Below are positions 43,542 to 52,520 of a stretch of DNA of 64,000 nt, one piece after another; position 1 is the stretch's first letter, and each line of letters starts with the position of its first letter. The stretch is from SZAS-79 sp964599095. GTDB lineage: Bacteria > Pseudomonadota > Gammaproteobacteria > Burkholderiales > SG8-39. A model generated the notes under the pieces. It saw only the letters and a program-made list of their open reading frames with translations, was not told where the DNA came from and searched no databases. The stretch is taken from positions 1 to 64,000 of the forward strand of contig CAZREB010000007.1 of assembly GCA_964599095.1 (NCBI GenBank), given 5' to 3'. The translations under genes and the position numbers were made by a program.

Positions 43542-44608
43542 GGCCGGCGGCGCGCCTGCCGCTGCTGGCGGCCGGGTTCCTCAGTCTAGTATTCGGAGTG
43601 GCCGCCGGCCTTGCGCGCCTCGGCTGGGACGTCCCGCTGCCACGCGACGGATTCGCCGTCCTGCACGGCGCGCTCATGGCTGCGGCTTTCTTCGGCACCG
43701 TCATCGGCCTCGAGCGCGCGGTGGCCCTGGGCTCGACCTGGGCCTACCTCGGTCCGCTTGCGTCCGGGATCGGCGGGCTTGCCATGATTGCCGGCGCGTA
43801 CGACCCGGCGATGGCGCTGATCGTAGCGGGCAGTGCGGTCTTCCTTCTCGCATCCTGTGTCGTCCTCGTGCGCCAGCCCCAATTGCACAATGTCTGCCTT
43901 GTGCTGGGCGCAGCAAGCTGGCATGCCGGCATGCTCCTGCTCGCGATCGGCGAGCCGCAGTTTGCCGTCACACAGTGGTGGATCGGATTCCTGGTCCTTA
44001 CGATCGCCGGCGAGCGGCTCGAGTTGTCGCGGTTCATGCCGCCTTCGCTCGCCGCCAAGCGCGTCTTCGCGGCAATCATGACCTGCCTGACCGTCGCGCC
44101 GATGACCGGCTGGCCGGCTACCGGGGCTTCTCTGCTTGCGCTGGCCGCGTGGCTTGCGTGGAAGGACGTGGCGCTGCGCACGATCCGCGGCCGCGGGCTG
44201 ACTCGATATATCGCAGCGTGCCTGCTTGCCGGCTACGCTTGGCTGGCGGTCGCTGCGGTCATCATGCTTGCGGGCGGCGAAATGCAGCCCGGGCGGCTTG
44301 CCTGGGACGCGGCACTGCACGCGGTGTTCCTGGGATTCGTGTTCTCGATGGTTTTCGGCCATGCACCGATCATCGTGCCCGCGTTGTTCCGCGCGGCCCT
44401 GCCATACCATCCGGCGTTCTACGGACCGCTGGCGCTGCTGCACGCGAGCCTTGGATTGCGGGTCGCCGCCGATCTGTTCGCATTGCCCGACTGGCGCGCC
44501 ATCGCCGGTGCCGGGAATGCCGCGGCGATCGCAGCGTTCATCGTCGCGATGCTTGCGGCGGCGGCGCGCGGAAAAAGAGGCCAGACCAAACAAAATACAT
44601 CGGACTAG
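43538..44608 (+). CDS. Polytopic membrane protein, possibly NnrS-related
   Basis: A 356-residue membrane protein with about ten helices. Histidines occur in GFAVLHGALMAAAFFG, ALHAVFLGFVFSMVFGHAPIIVPALF and LLHASLGLR, set in or near helices, as in the heme/copper protein NnrS that counters NO-derived stress. The match is to the general pattern only. It lies directly before nirK and would fit an NO-related role. Confidence 0.6.
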   Translation: MRPAARLPLLAAGFLSLVFGVAAGLARLGWDVPLPRDGFAVLHGALMAAAFFGTVIGLERAVALGSTWAYLGPLASGIGGLAMIAGAYDPAMALIVAGSAVFLLASCVVLVRQPQLHNVCLVLGAASWHAGMLLLAIGEPQFAVTQWWIGFLVLTIAGERLELSRFMPPSLAAKRVFAAIMTCLTVAPMTGWPATGASLLALAAWLAWKDVALRTIRGRGLTRYIAACLLAGYAWLAVAAVIMLAGGEMQPGRLAWDAALHAVFLGFVFSMVFGHAPIIVPALFRAALPYHPAFYGPLALLHASLGLRVAADLFALPDWRAIAGAGNAAAIAAFIVAMLAAAARGKRGQTKQNTSD

Positions 44609-44646
44609 GATATAAAGGGGGGATAAGAAACCAGAAGGAGGAACCG

Positions 44647-46116
44647 ATGAAGATCCAACGGCGCATTCTTGCGGCCCTGGCCACCGTAACCCTGGCGATC
44701 GCGGCATGCAGCCCCCCGGCCCCGCCCGCGGCGCCTTCGGCCGCTGCGGACAAGTACGACGTCACCAGGATGGACCTCAAGCCGACGCCCGCGAAGGTGA
44801 CCTCGGAGCGGCACACCGGCGCGTTCGCCGAAGGCGCCTCGCTCAGCACTGTCCCGGAGCTGAAGCCGCTCGACGCCTCGCCGGTCAAGACGGTCCGGCT
44901 CGATACGACCCACAAGATCATCGAAATCGCCCCCGGCGTGAAGTTCAGCGCGTGGACTTTCGGCGACCATGTGCCCGGGCCGACCATCCGCGCGCGCGTC
45001 GGCGACAAGATCCGCTTCAGCATGACCAACCGCAGCGACGAGCCGGTGCCCGGCGTGCGCCTGACTGCGGCGCCGATGATGCACTCGATGGATTTTCACG
45101 CCGCGATGGTCTCGCCGCAGGACAAGTACCGATCGATCGCGCCGGGCCAGACGATCGAGTTCGAGTTCACGCTCAACTACCCCGGCATGTTCATGTACCA
45201 CTGCGGCACGCCGATGATCCTCGAGCACATCGCATCCGGCATGTACGGGGCGGTGGTCGTCGAGCCGCGCGAAGGCTATCCGACCAAAGTCGACCGTGAA
45301 TACGTCGTCATCCAGAGCGAGTTCTATGCCAAGCCGGATCCGGGCAAGCAGAAGGTCGACGGCGCGCCGCTGTATGTGCTCGACGGCGAGCGCCTGCGCA
45401 ATGCCCAGCCCACCCGCACCGTTTTCAACGGCGTTCACAACGGCATGGTCGCAAACCCGCTGAAAGCCAGGCCGGGCGAGCGCATAAGGCTGTTCGTCCT
45501 CAACGTCGGGCCGAGCAAGACCTCGAGCTTCCACGTCGTCGGCACGATCTTCGACCGGGTGTGGATGGACGGCAATCCCGACAACCAGTTCCGCGGCATG
45601 CAGACCGTGCTGCTCGGTTCATCGAGCAGCGCGATCGTCGAATTCATGATCCCCGAGGCGGGGCAGTACATCATGGTGGACCATCATTTCGCGAACGCGT
45701 CGCAGGGCGCGATCGGCCTGATCGACGCCGGCGGGCCGGCGAACGAGAAGAACGAGATCGAGCACCACAACATGGCGGCCTCGCCGACCCCGACCGATCC
45801 GGAGGCGGTGGCCGGCAAGCAGGCGTTCGAGTCGAAGTGCCTTGCGTGCCATTCGATCGGGCAAGGCAAGAAGCTGGGGCCGGACCTCGCCGGCGTCACC
45901 AAGCGCCGGAGCGAAGCGTGGCTCGCCAGGTGGCTGAAGTCCCCGGAGACGATGCTGCAAACGGACGCGGATGCCAAGGCGATGCTGAAGGAGTACAACA
46001 ACCTGCCTATGCCCAATCAGAGCCTGGGCGACGCGGAGATCAAGCAGTACCTCAAGTACTTCCAGTGGATCGACGCGCAGCCGGCCGGCAGCGTGCATTC
46101 GGCCGCCGGGCACTGA
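44647..46116 (+). CDS. nirK: Copper nitrite reductase with C-terminal cytochrome c domain
   Basis: A 489-residue periplasmic enzyme reducing nitrite to NO. A lipoprotein-type signal ends at C21 (AIAAC). Type 1 copper ligands are H146, C186, H194 and M199; type 2 ligands H151, H185 and H346 or H347; the catalytic pair is D149 and H296 (SSFHVVG). After residue 385 a cytochrome c domain follows with CLACH (398-402) and a methionine region LPMPNQSL. Heme-c-fused NirK forms are known but uncommon. AGGAGG lies before the ATG. No FNR box is seen right upstream, so it may depend on the operon promoter at 41548. The same window also holds nirS. Confidence 0.93.
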   Translation: MKIQRRILAALATVTLAIAACSPPAPPAAPSAAADKYDVTRMDLKPTPAKVTSERHTGAFAEGASLSTVPELKPLDASPVKTVRLDTTHKIIEIAPGVKFSAWTFGDHVPGPTIRARVGDKIRFSMTNRSDEPVPGVRLTAAPMMHSMDFHAAMVSPQDKYRSIAPGQTIEFEFTLNYPGMFMYHCGTPMILEHIASGMYGAVVVEPREGYPTKVDREYVVIQSEFYAKPDPGKQKVDGAPLYVLDGERLRNAQPTRTVFNGVHNGMVANPLKARPGERIRLFVLNVGPSKTSSFHVVGTIFDRVWMDGNPDNQFRGMQTVLLGSSSSAIVEFMIPEAGQYIMVDHHFANASQGAIGLIDAGGPANEKNEIEHHNMAASPTPTDPEAVAGKQAFESKCLACHSIGQGKKLGPDLAGVTKRRSEAWLARWLKSPETMLQTDADAKAMLKEYNNLPMPNQSLGDAEIKQYLKYFQWIDAQPAGSVHSAAGH

Positions 46117-46117
46117 G

Positions 46118-46534
46118 GTGCGCCGCGCCCTCTCGATCGCGGGCCTGGTCCTCGCGCTCCACGCACCGGGGGCGTTCGCCTGCGGATATTGCGTAGAGGA
46201 CAAGGTCGCGTCGGTCTACGATCATGCGGTCGTGACCCGGTCCCTCGCGCAGAAGCACCACGTCGTGTTCTTCCATATCGACGGCAGCCTCGTGCCGGGT
46301 GAGGCGACCCGCCGCGCGCTCGAGACGCTGGCCGAGTCGACGCCGGGCGTGGACCGGGGCAGCGCGCGCGTATCGGTGGATACCGCCACGCTGTCGGTCG
46401 CGTTCGATCCGGCGCGCTCGCCCATGGTCGCGGTGCAGGCGGCGCTGGACCGGAAGCTCGCGGCGAGGAAACTCGCCGTGATGCCGCTCCGGATCATCGA
46501 TGCGCCCGCGGCGCTGAAGACCGTCAGGCGCTGA
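46118..46534 (+). CDS. Small exported CxxC protein, function unknown
   Basis: A 138-residue protein starting with GTG one base after the nirK stop. It has a signal peptide (1-21) followed at once by CGYC, then a domain of about 95 residues that could take a ferredoxin-like (HMA-like) fold. The CxxC right after the cleavage site could bind copper, fitting a role in loading NirK, but this is inference from place and motif. Confidence 0.7.
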   Translation: MRRALSIAGLVLALHAPGAFACGYCVEDKVASVYDHAVVTRSLAQKHHVVFFHIDGSLVPGEATRRALETLAESTPGVDRGSARVSVDTATLSVAFDPARSPMVAVQAALDRKLAARKLAVMPLRIIDAPAALKTVRR

Positions 46535-46610
46535 GAAAGTCTGACTTCTCTATCTGCAGAGCCAATGCGGGTGCGGATCCCAAGTCAATTGGTGTTCCGG
46601 AAAAGGCAAA

Positions 46611-49295
46611 TCACAACGGGCAGACCACGGTCACGTCGGCGCCCTGGATCGATTCGCGCGTGAACCCCAGCCGGGAGGCGAGGTCGAGCATTTCGTGGTT
46701 CGCCATCAGGATGGTGCCGTAGAGCGCGCGGTAGCCGGCCTTGCGGGCTTCTACCTTCAGCTGTGCGAGCAATGCGCGCCCGAGCCCCTTGCCCTGCCAG
46801 TCGTCGGCCACGGCGAGCGCGAATTCGGCGGTGTCCCCGTCGGAGTTCGGCGCGTAGCGGCCGACCGCGATGAATTCGCCGTTGAGGATCGCCACCAGCG
46901 CCAGTTCGCGGCCGTAGTCGAGCTGGGTGAAGCGGGCCAGCAGGTTGGCCGGCAATGCCGGCAGGTACTGCATGAAGCGCTGGTAGCGGGACTTTTCCGA
47001 CAGGCGTGAAAACAGGCGCTGCTCGAGTTCCGAGTCCTCCGGCCGGATCGCGCGAACCTTCACGCGCGTGCCGCCGGCGATCGTGATCTCGCTTTCGAGT
47101 TCGGCCGGGTACGGGTGGATCGCCATGTGGCCGTAGCGCGGCGGGGCCTCGCGGCGGGCGGGATCGACCACGATCCGCGCATCCGCGATCACCGCGCCGC
47201 CGGGGTGCGCGAGCACCGGGTTCAGGTCCATTTCCTTCAGCCAGGGCAGGGCGCACACCATGCGCGACACGCCGCACAGGACTTCGACGAGCGCTTCCCC
47301 GCTCGCGGCCGGCACGTTCCGGTAAGCGCCCAGCAGGCGGTGGATCCGCGTGCGTTCTACCAGGTCGCGGGCAAGCGCGGCATTCAAAGGCGGCAGGGCG
47401 ATGGCGGTATCGCGGATCGCCTCGACGGCAATGCCGCCGCTGCCGAATGAAATCACCGCGCCGAACACCGCGTCGGTGGCCACGCCGACGAGGACTTCGC
47501 GCTGGTGGGGGAACCTCAGCATCGGCTGGACCACGGCGCCTTCGATGCGCGCTTCCGGGCGCTTTTCCCTGACCACGCGCATCATCTCGTCGAATGCGAC
47601 CGATACCATGCGCGCATCGTGCAGGTCGAGCCTGACCCCGCCGGCATCGGTCTTGTGCGTGATGTCGGGCGAGTGGATCTTCAGCACCACCGGAAACCCC
47701 ATCTTCTCCGCGGCGGCGACCGCGGCGTCCCGGTCGGTCGCAATGACGGTCGAGCCGACCGGCAACCCGAATGCGGCGAGGAGCGCCTTGGCCTCGTGCT
47801 CGGTCAGGGTCGTGCGGTTCGCGGCGATCGCCGTTTCGAGGATGGCGGTCGCGGCGGCGCGGTCCTCGGGCACCGGCGCGCCGGCAAAGCTGCTGGCCGG
47901 CGGGACCTCCAGCAACTGCGTCTGGTTGCGCACATACTGGCCGAGGTAGGAGAACGCCTCGACCGCGTTCTCCGGCGTATAGAAATTCGGGATGCCGCGT
48001 GCCTCGAGATAGGTGCGGCTTTCATTCGGGTTGATGTCGCCGAGCCAGGCGGCCAGCACCGGCTTGGAGGTGCCGGCGGCGGCTTCGGCCACGGCGCGCG
48101 CCGCGTCTTCCGGGGTGGTCACCGCGACCGGCGAGTACAGCGCCAGCATGGCGTCCACGCCTGGGTCGGCCAGCGCGGCGGCGGTGGCCTCCCTGAAGCG
48201 CCCGGGCGGCGCGTCGCCGATGATGTCGAGCGGATTGCCGCGCGACCACTGGGCCGGCAGCTTGCCGTCGAGCGACTCGATCGTTTCGCGCGACAGTTCG
48301 GCGAGCGGCACACCGTTTTCGGCGGCGCAATCGGCGGCCATGACGCCCGGGCCGCCGCCGTTGGTCAGGATCAGGAGCCGCTGGCCTTGCGGTGCGCGGT
48401 TCGGCTTGGCAAAGGCCGCGAGGATCTTGGCCGCCGCGAAGAGTTGCGTGTACGTTTTCACGCGTACGGTGCCGCTGCGGCGCAGGGCGGCATCGAACAC
48501 CGCGTCGCTGCCCACCAGCGCGCCGGTGTGGCTCGAGGCGGCGCGCGAGCCGGTAGCGAAGCGGCCGACCTTCAGCGCCACCACCGGCTTTACGCGAGCC
48601 GCGGCGCGCAGTGCGGACATGAAACGACGGGCATCCCGGACGCCTTCCACGTAGAGGAGGATCCCTTCGGTCGCGGTGTCGCCGACCAGGTAATCGAGGA
48701 CTTCGCCGAAATCGATGTCGGCCGCGCCGCCGAGGGACACGACGCTCGAGAACCCGATGTCGGCGCTCGCCGCCCACTCGAGGATCGCGCCGCAGATCGC
48801 GCCCGACTGCGAGACCAGCGCGAGCTTGCCCGGCTGCGCGGCAGTGCGCGCGAATGTCGCGTTCAGGCCGGTGTCGGTGCGCATCAGGCCGAGGCAGTTC
48901 GGTCCCAGCAGCCGGATGCCGCCGCGCTTCGCCGCGGCGAGCATGGCGGCCTGCCTGGCGAGCCCCGCCGGCCCGGCCTCGCCAAAGCCGCTGGTCAGCA
49001 CGACCACCGCGCGGATCCCGCGGGCCGCGGCGTCCTCTATGAGTTCCACGATTCCGTCGGCGGGCGTGGCAATGACCGCGAGGTCGACCGGGTCCGGCAA
49101 CTCGCGCAGGCTGGCAAAGCAGGGCAGGCCGGCGACACGGCGGTGCTTCGGGTTTACCGGGTAAAGGCGCTCGAGGCCGCCGGCGGCGAGGTTGGACATC
49201 ACTATGTGCCCGAGCGAGCCGTTGCGCTCGGAGGCGCCGACCAGCGCGACGGTGCGCGGCGCGAGCAGGGGTTGCAGGTAGTGGCGGTGGTTCAT
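46611..49295 (-). CDS. Pat-type protein acetyltransferase (NDP-forming acyl-CoA synthetase domain plus GNAT)
   Basis: An 894-residue cytoplasmic protein. Residues 1-480 are the CoA-binding and ligase part of ADP-forming acyl-CoA synthetases (VALVGASERNGSLGH near 16-30, SSHTGALVGSD near 260), residues about 490-700 an ATP-grasp part (PVVLKIHSPDITHKTDAGGV region), and residues about 730-890 a GNAT acetyltransferase with acetyl-CoA loop DDWQGKGLGRALL. This is the build of Salmonella Pat and its relatives, which acetylate and switch off acetyl-CoA synthetase. Whether the ligase half is active here cannot be told. The box at 49372-49385 lies 76 nt upstream with TATCGT at -10 spacing. Confidence 0.88.
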   Translation of the reverse strand: MNHRHYLQPLLAPRTVALVGASERNGSLGHIVMSNLAAGGLERLYPVNPKHRRVAGLPCFASLRELPDPVDLAVIATPADGIVELIEDAAARGIRAVVVLTSGFGEAGPAGLARQAAMLAAAKRGGIRLLGPNCLGLMRTDTGLNATFARTAAQPGKLALVSQSGAICGAILEWAASADIGFSSVVSLGGAADIDFGEVLDYLVGDTATEGILLYVEGVRDARRFMSALRAAARVKPVVALKVGRFATGSRAASSHTGALVGSDAVFDAALRRSGTVRVKTYTQLFAAAKILAAFAKPNRAPQGQRLLILTNGGGPGVMAADCAAENGVPLAELSRETIESLDGKLPAQWSRGNPLDIIGDAPPGRFREATAAALADPGVDAMLALYSPVAVTTPEDAARAVAEAAAGTSKPVLAAWLGDINPNESRTYLEARGIPNFYTPENAVEAFSYLGQYVRNQTQLLEVPPASSFAGAPVPEDRAAATAILETAIAANRTTLTEHEAKALLAAFGLPVGSTVIATDRDAAVAAAEKMGFPVVLKIHSPDITHKTDAGGVRLDLHDARMVSVAFDEMMRVVREKRPEARIEGAVVQPMLRFPHQREVLVGVATDAVFGAVISFGSGGIAVEAIRDTAIALPPLNAALARDLVERTRIHRLLGAYRNVPAASGEALVEVLCGVSRMVCALPWLKEMDLNPVLAHPGGAVIADARIVVDPARREAPPRYGHMAIHPYPAELESEITIAGGTRVKVRAIRPEDSELEQRLFSRLSEKSRYQRFMQYLPALPANLLARFTQLDYGRELALVAILNGEFIAVGRYAPNSDGDTAEFALAVADDWQGKGLGRALLAQLKVEARKAGYRALYGTILMANHEMLDLASRLGFTRESIQGADVTVVCPL

Positions 49296-49371
49296 GCGCG
49301 GAACGATGAATTCATTGCGGGTTTCGTGGATTCGTGCCCGGTGGACGATAGCGGCATGCGCGGATCGCGGA

Positions 49372-49385
49372 TTGACGCAGGTCAA
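49372..49385. promoter_or_regulatory. FNR/DNR-type box between the acetyltransferase and P-type ATPase genes
   Basis: TTGACGCAGGTCAA, a perfect palindrome in the half-sites. Rightward: TAGCAT (49407-49412) at -10 spacing, ATPase start 90 nt away. Leftward: TATCGT (minus strand, 49345-49350). Probably bidirectional. Confidence 0.78.
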
Positions 49386-49475
49386 CCGGCTGCTCCCGCC
49401 AGCGTATAGCATGGGTCGTCGCAACTGAAGGCAGTTCATGCGGGCCCCCGCGGCTCGTGCGCAAGGCTCGAATAA

Positions 49476-51902
49476 ATGAACCAGGGTCTGACCTCCGCCG
49501 AGGCCGCGGCGCGGCTTGCCGCGGACGGGCCGAATTCCCTGCAGGCCGGCGAGCGCAAGCACCTGTTGGGCACCGTGCTTGCGGTGCTGGCCGAGCCGAT
49601 GCTGCTGCTGCTCGTCGCGGCAGTCGCGGTCTACCTCCTGCTGGGCGACCTGCACGAGGCCCTGGTGCTCGGCGCCTCCATCCTGGTCGTGATCGGCATC
49701 ACCATTGCCCAGGAAAGGAAGGCCGAACGCGCCCTCGAGGCCTTGCGCGACTTGTCGAGCCCGCGGGCACTGGTGCTGCGCGACGGTGAGCGCGTGCGCA
49801 TTCCCGGCAGCGAAGTGGTGCGCGGCGACGTGATGTTCGTGTCCGAAGGCGATCGGGTGGCGGCGGACGCGGAACTCGAACGGGCCTCCGACCTTACGCT
49901 GGACGAATCGCTGCTCACGGGCGAGTCGCTGCCGGTGGCACGCGCCGCCGGCGAGCGGGTGCATTCGGGCACGCTCGTCGCGACCGGCCATGGGCGCGGC
50001 GTGGTCGTGGCGACCGGCGCGGCGAGCGAGTTGGGCCGGATCGGCGCTTCGCTCGCGACGCTGGAGTCCGGCAAGACCATGCTCCAGGTGGAAACCGCGC
50101 GCATCGTGAAGATCGTGGCCACGATCGCGATCTCGTTGTCGCTGTGCATGGTCCTGTACTACGTGGCTACCCGCGGGGAATGGACCGCCGGCTTCCTCGC
50201 CGGGCTGACCCTGGCGATGTCGATCCTGCCGGAGGAATTCCCGGTCGTGCTGGCGATTTTCCTTGCGCTTGGCGCCTGGCGCATCTCGCGGCACGGCGTC
50301 CTCACGCGCCGCATGCCGGCGATCGAGACGCTCGGCTCGGCCACGGTGCTGTGCGTGGACAAGACCGGCACGCTCACCGAGAACCGCATGAGCGTGGTCG
50401 ACGTGACCGGCGAACGCGATGCGGTGCTGACCACGGCGGCGCTCGCCTGCGAACTGGAGCCGTTCGATCCGATGGAAAAGGCGATCCTCGCGGCGGCGGG
50501 CGAAGCGGCCGGCGTGCTTCGCACCGAGGCGACGCTCGTGCAGGACTATCCTTTTGCGGACAATTTCCTCGCCATGTGCCACGTCTGGCGGGTGCCGGGC
50601 GGGGACAACGCAACGCTCAGGGTCGTGCTCAAGGGCGCGCCCGAAACCGTGCTCGCTCTGTGCGGCGAGGAGGCGCGTGCCGCGGAAATTGAAGACAGCA
50701 CGGACAAAGGCATGCGCATGCTCGCGGTGGCCGAAACCACGTGGTCGGGGCCCTGCCTGGCGGATCCCTCGGGCTATCCTTTCCGCTTTCTCGGATTCGT
50801 CGCGCTCGCCGACCCGATCCGGCCCTCGGTGCCGGAAGCCGTCGCCCAGTGCCGCCGCGCCGGCATCCGCGTCGTCATGATCACCGGCGACCATCCGGGC
50901 ACTGCGCTCAAGATCGCGGCCCAGGCGGGGATCTCGAGCGAGGGCGGCGTGCTCACCGGCGCACAAGTGGCTGAAATGGACGATGCGGCACTGGCGCAGG
51001 CTGCCCGAACCGTGTGCGTCTTTGCACGCGTGCGGCCGGAGCAGAAGCTGCGGCTGGTCCAGGCCTACCGGGCCGATGGCGAAGTCGTTGCGATGACCGG
51101 CGACGGCGTGAACGACGCGCCCGCGCTGAAGGCCGCCGATATCGGCATCGCGATGGGCAAGCGCGGCACCGACGTGGCGCGCGAGGCATCGGCCCTGGTC
51201 CTCCTGGAGGACGACTTCGATTCGATCGTCGGCACCGTGCGCCTCGGCCGGCGCATCTACGAGAACATCCGCAGCGCGATGGGCTACCTGATCTCGGTGC
51301 ATATCCCGATCGCGGGCATGTCGTTCTTCCCGCTCGCGCTCGGCACGCCGCTGTTCCTTTTTCCGGTGCACGTGGTCTTCCTGGAATTCGTCATCGATCC
51401 GGCCTGCACCGTGGTGTTCGAGGCGGAGCGCTCCGAGGGCGGGGCGATGCTGCGGCCGCCGCGCGACCCGAAAGAGCCGCTGTTCAACCTGCGGATGCTC
51501 GGCCTGAGCGTGACGATCGGCCTCGCGATGCTGGCCAGCGTCGCGGCGGCCTACTGGTGGATGGTGCACACCGGGCGCAGCGACGCCGAAACCCGCGCGG
51601 TGGGTTTCGCCGCGATCATCATCGGCAACCTGGCGCTGATCCTTTCGTCGCGCTCGCGCAGCCAGACGATCGTGGAGACGCTGCGCCTGCCCAACCGCAC
51701 GCTGTGGTGGATCGTCGCCGGCGCGTTGTGCGCGCTGGCCGCGGCGCTCTACGTGCCGGCGGTGAGCACCCTGTTCCGCTTTGCGCCGCTCGCGCCGGCC
51801 GATCTCGGCCTTGCGGTCGCGGCCGGCATCGCCGGTATCGCGTGGTACGAGGTATTCAAGCTGATGCGCCGGGGCAAGGCCCGGCCGAAACTGGAGGACT
51901 GA
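49476..51902 (+). CDS. P2-type cation-transporting ATPase
   Basis: An 808-residue P-type ATPase with ten or so helices. The N-terminal cation-ATPase domain (LTSAEAAARLAADGPN), actuator TGES (LLTGESLPV near 148), PEEFP in helix 4 (about 252-256), phosphorylation D295 (DKTGTLTEN), KGAPE nucleotide site, and hinge TGDGVNDAPALK near 546 are all present. It belongs to the Ca2+/Mg2+-type group rather than the heavy-metal group; the PEEFP variant is typical of a bacterial branch whose ion is not settled. Low-oxygen or dormancy regulons often contain such an ATPase. Confidence 0.88.
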   Translation: MNQGLTSAEAAARLAADGPNSLQAGERKHLLGTVLAVLAEPMLLLLVAAVAVYLLLGDLHEALVLGASILVVIGITIAQERKAERALEALRDLSSPRALVLRDGERVRIPGSEVVRGDVMFVSEGDRVAADAELERASDLTLDESLLTGESLPVARAAGERVHSGTLVATGHGRGVVVATGAASELGRIGASLATLESGKTMLQVETARIVKIVATIAISLSLCMVLYYVATRGEWTAGFLAGLTLAMSILPEEFPVVLAIFLALGAWRISRHGVLTRRMPAIETLGSATVLCVDKTGTLTENRMSVVDVTGERDAVLTTAALACELEPFDPMEKAILAAAGEAAGVLRTEATLVQDYPFADNFLAMCHVWRVPGGDNATLRVVLKGAPETVLALCGEEARAAEIEDSTDKGMRMLAVAETTWSGPCLADPSGYPFRFLGFVALADPIRPSVPEAVAQCRRAGIRVVMITGDHPGTALKIAAQAGISSEGGVLTGAQVAEMDDAALAQAARTVCVFARVRPEQKLRLVQAYRADGEVVAMTGDGVNDAPALKAADIGIAMGKRGTDVAREASALVLLEDDFDSIVGTVRLGRRIYENIRSAMGYLISVHIPIAGMSFFPLALGTPLFLFPVHVVFLEFVIDPACTVVFEAERSEGGAMLRPPRDPKEPLFNLRMLGLSVTIGLAMLASVAAAYWWMVHTGRSDAETRAVGFAAIIIGNLALILSSRSRSQTIVETLRLPNRTLWWIVAGALCALAAALYVPAVSTLFRFAPLAPADLGLAVAAGIAGIAWYEVFKLMRRGKARPKLED

Positions 51903-51907
51903 CAACC

Positions 51908-52507
51908 ATGGCAACCGCCGTGAAGAAACGCATCGCGATCATCCAGGGCCATCCGGACCCGAAGGCGAACCACTTCTGCCACGCCCTGGCTTACGAATAC
52001 GCGCAGTGTGCGCAGGAAGCGGGCCACGCGACCAGGACCATCCAGGTGGCGCGCCTTTCGTTTCCGCTGGTCCGCAATGCCGCCGACTGGGAAAGCGGCG
52101 CGGCTTGCGCCGACATCGAGAAAGCGCAGGAGGCGATCGCCTGGGCCAATCACCTGGTGATCGTCTTTCCGTTGTGGCTGGGCGACATGCCCGCATTGCT
52201 GAAGGCATTCTTCGAGCAGGCTTTCCGGCCCGGCTTCGCCATCGGCAAGGCCAGGCCGGGCCGAATGCCGAAGAAGCTGCTCGAGGGCAAGTCCGCACGC
52301 ATCATCGTCACGATGGGGATGCCGGCCTTCTTCTACCGCCTCTTCTACCGCGCGCACAGCGTCAAGAGCCTGGAGCGCAACATCCTGGGGTTCTGCGGGA
52401 TCTCTCCGGTGCGCACGAGCCTCGTCGGCACGGTCGGGACGGGCGATGCCGAGCAACGATCCAGGGCGCTTACCGCGATCGCCACGCTGGGATTCAAGGG
52501 GCTCTAG
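51908..52507 (+). CDS. NAD(P)H dehydrogenase (quinone)/flavodoxin-fold protein
   Basis: A 199-residue flavoprotein of the NQO1/flavodoxin-like fold family (RIAIIQGHPDPKANHFCHAL at 8-27 and LVIVFPLWLGDMPALLKAFFEQ near 83-104, the FMN-binding loop). It reduces quinones or similar acceptors with two electrons. It follows the ATPase gene by 5 bp. Confidence 0.85.
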   Translation: MATAVKKRIAIIQGHPDPKANHFCHALAYEYAQCAQEAGHATRTIQVARLSFPLVRNAADWESGAACADIEKAQEAIAWANHLVIVFPLWLGDMPALLKAFFEQAFRPGFAIGKARPGRMPKKLLEGKSARIIVTMGMPAFFYRLFYRAHSVKSLERNILGFCGISPVRTSLVGTVGTGDAEQRSRALTAIATLGFKGL

Positions 52508-52520
52508 CCCCGGCGCGCGT

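Noticed and set aside
44590..44646. A separate FNR box for nirK
   Set aside because: No TTGA-N6-TCAA-like site is found in the short gap before nirK.
49296..51914. Long leftward open frame continuing upstream of the acetyltransferase, antisense to the P-type ATPase
   Set aside because: High-G+C shadow frame; its translation is low-complexity and arginine/histidine-rich, and the ATPase on the other strand has all family motifs.
52498..52511. GGGGCTCTAGCCCC palindrome at the end of the quinone reductase-like gene
   Set aside because: Stem of five with a 4-nt loop and no T-run; too weak to call a terminator.
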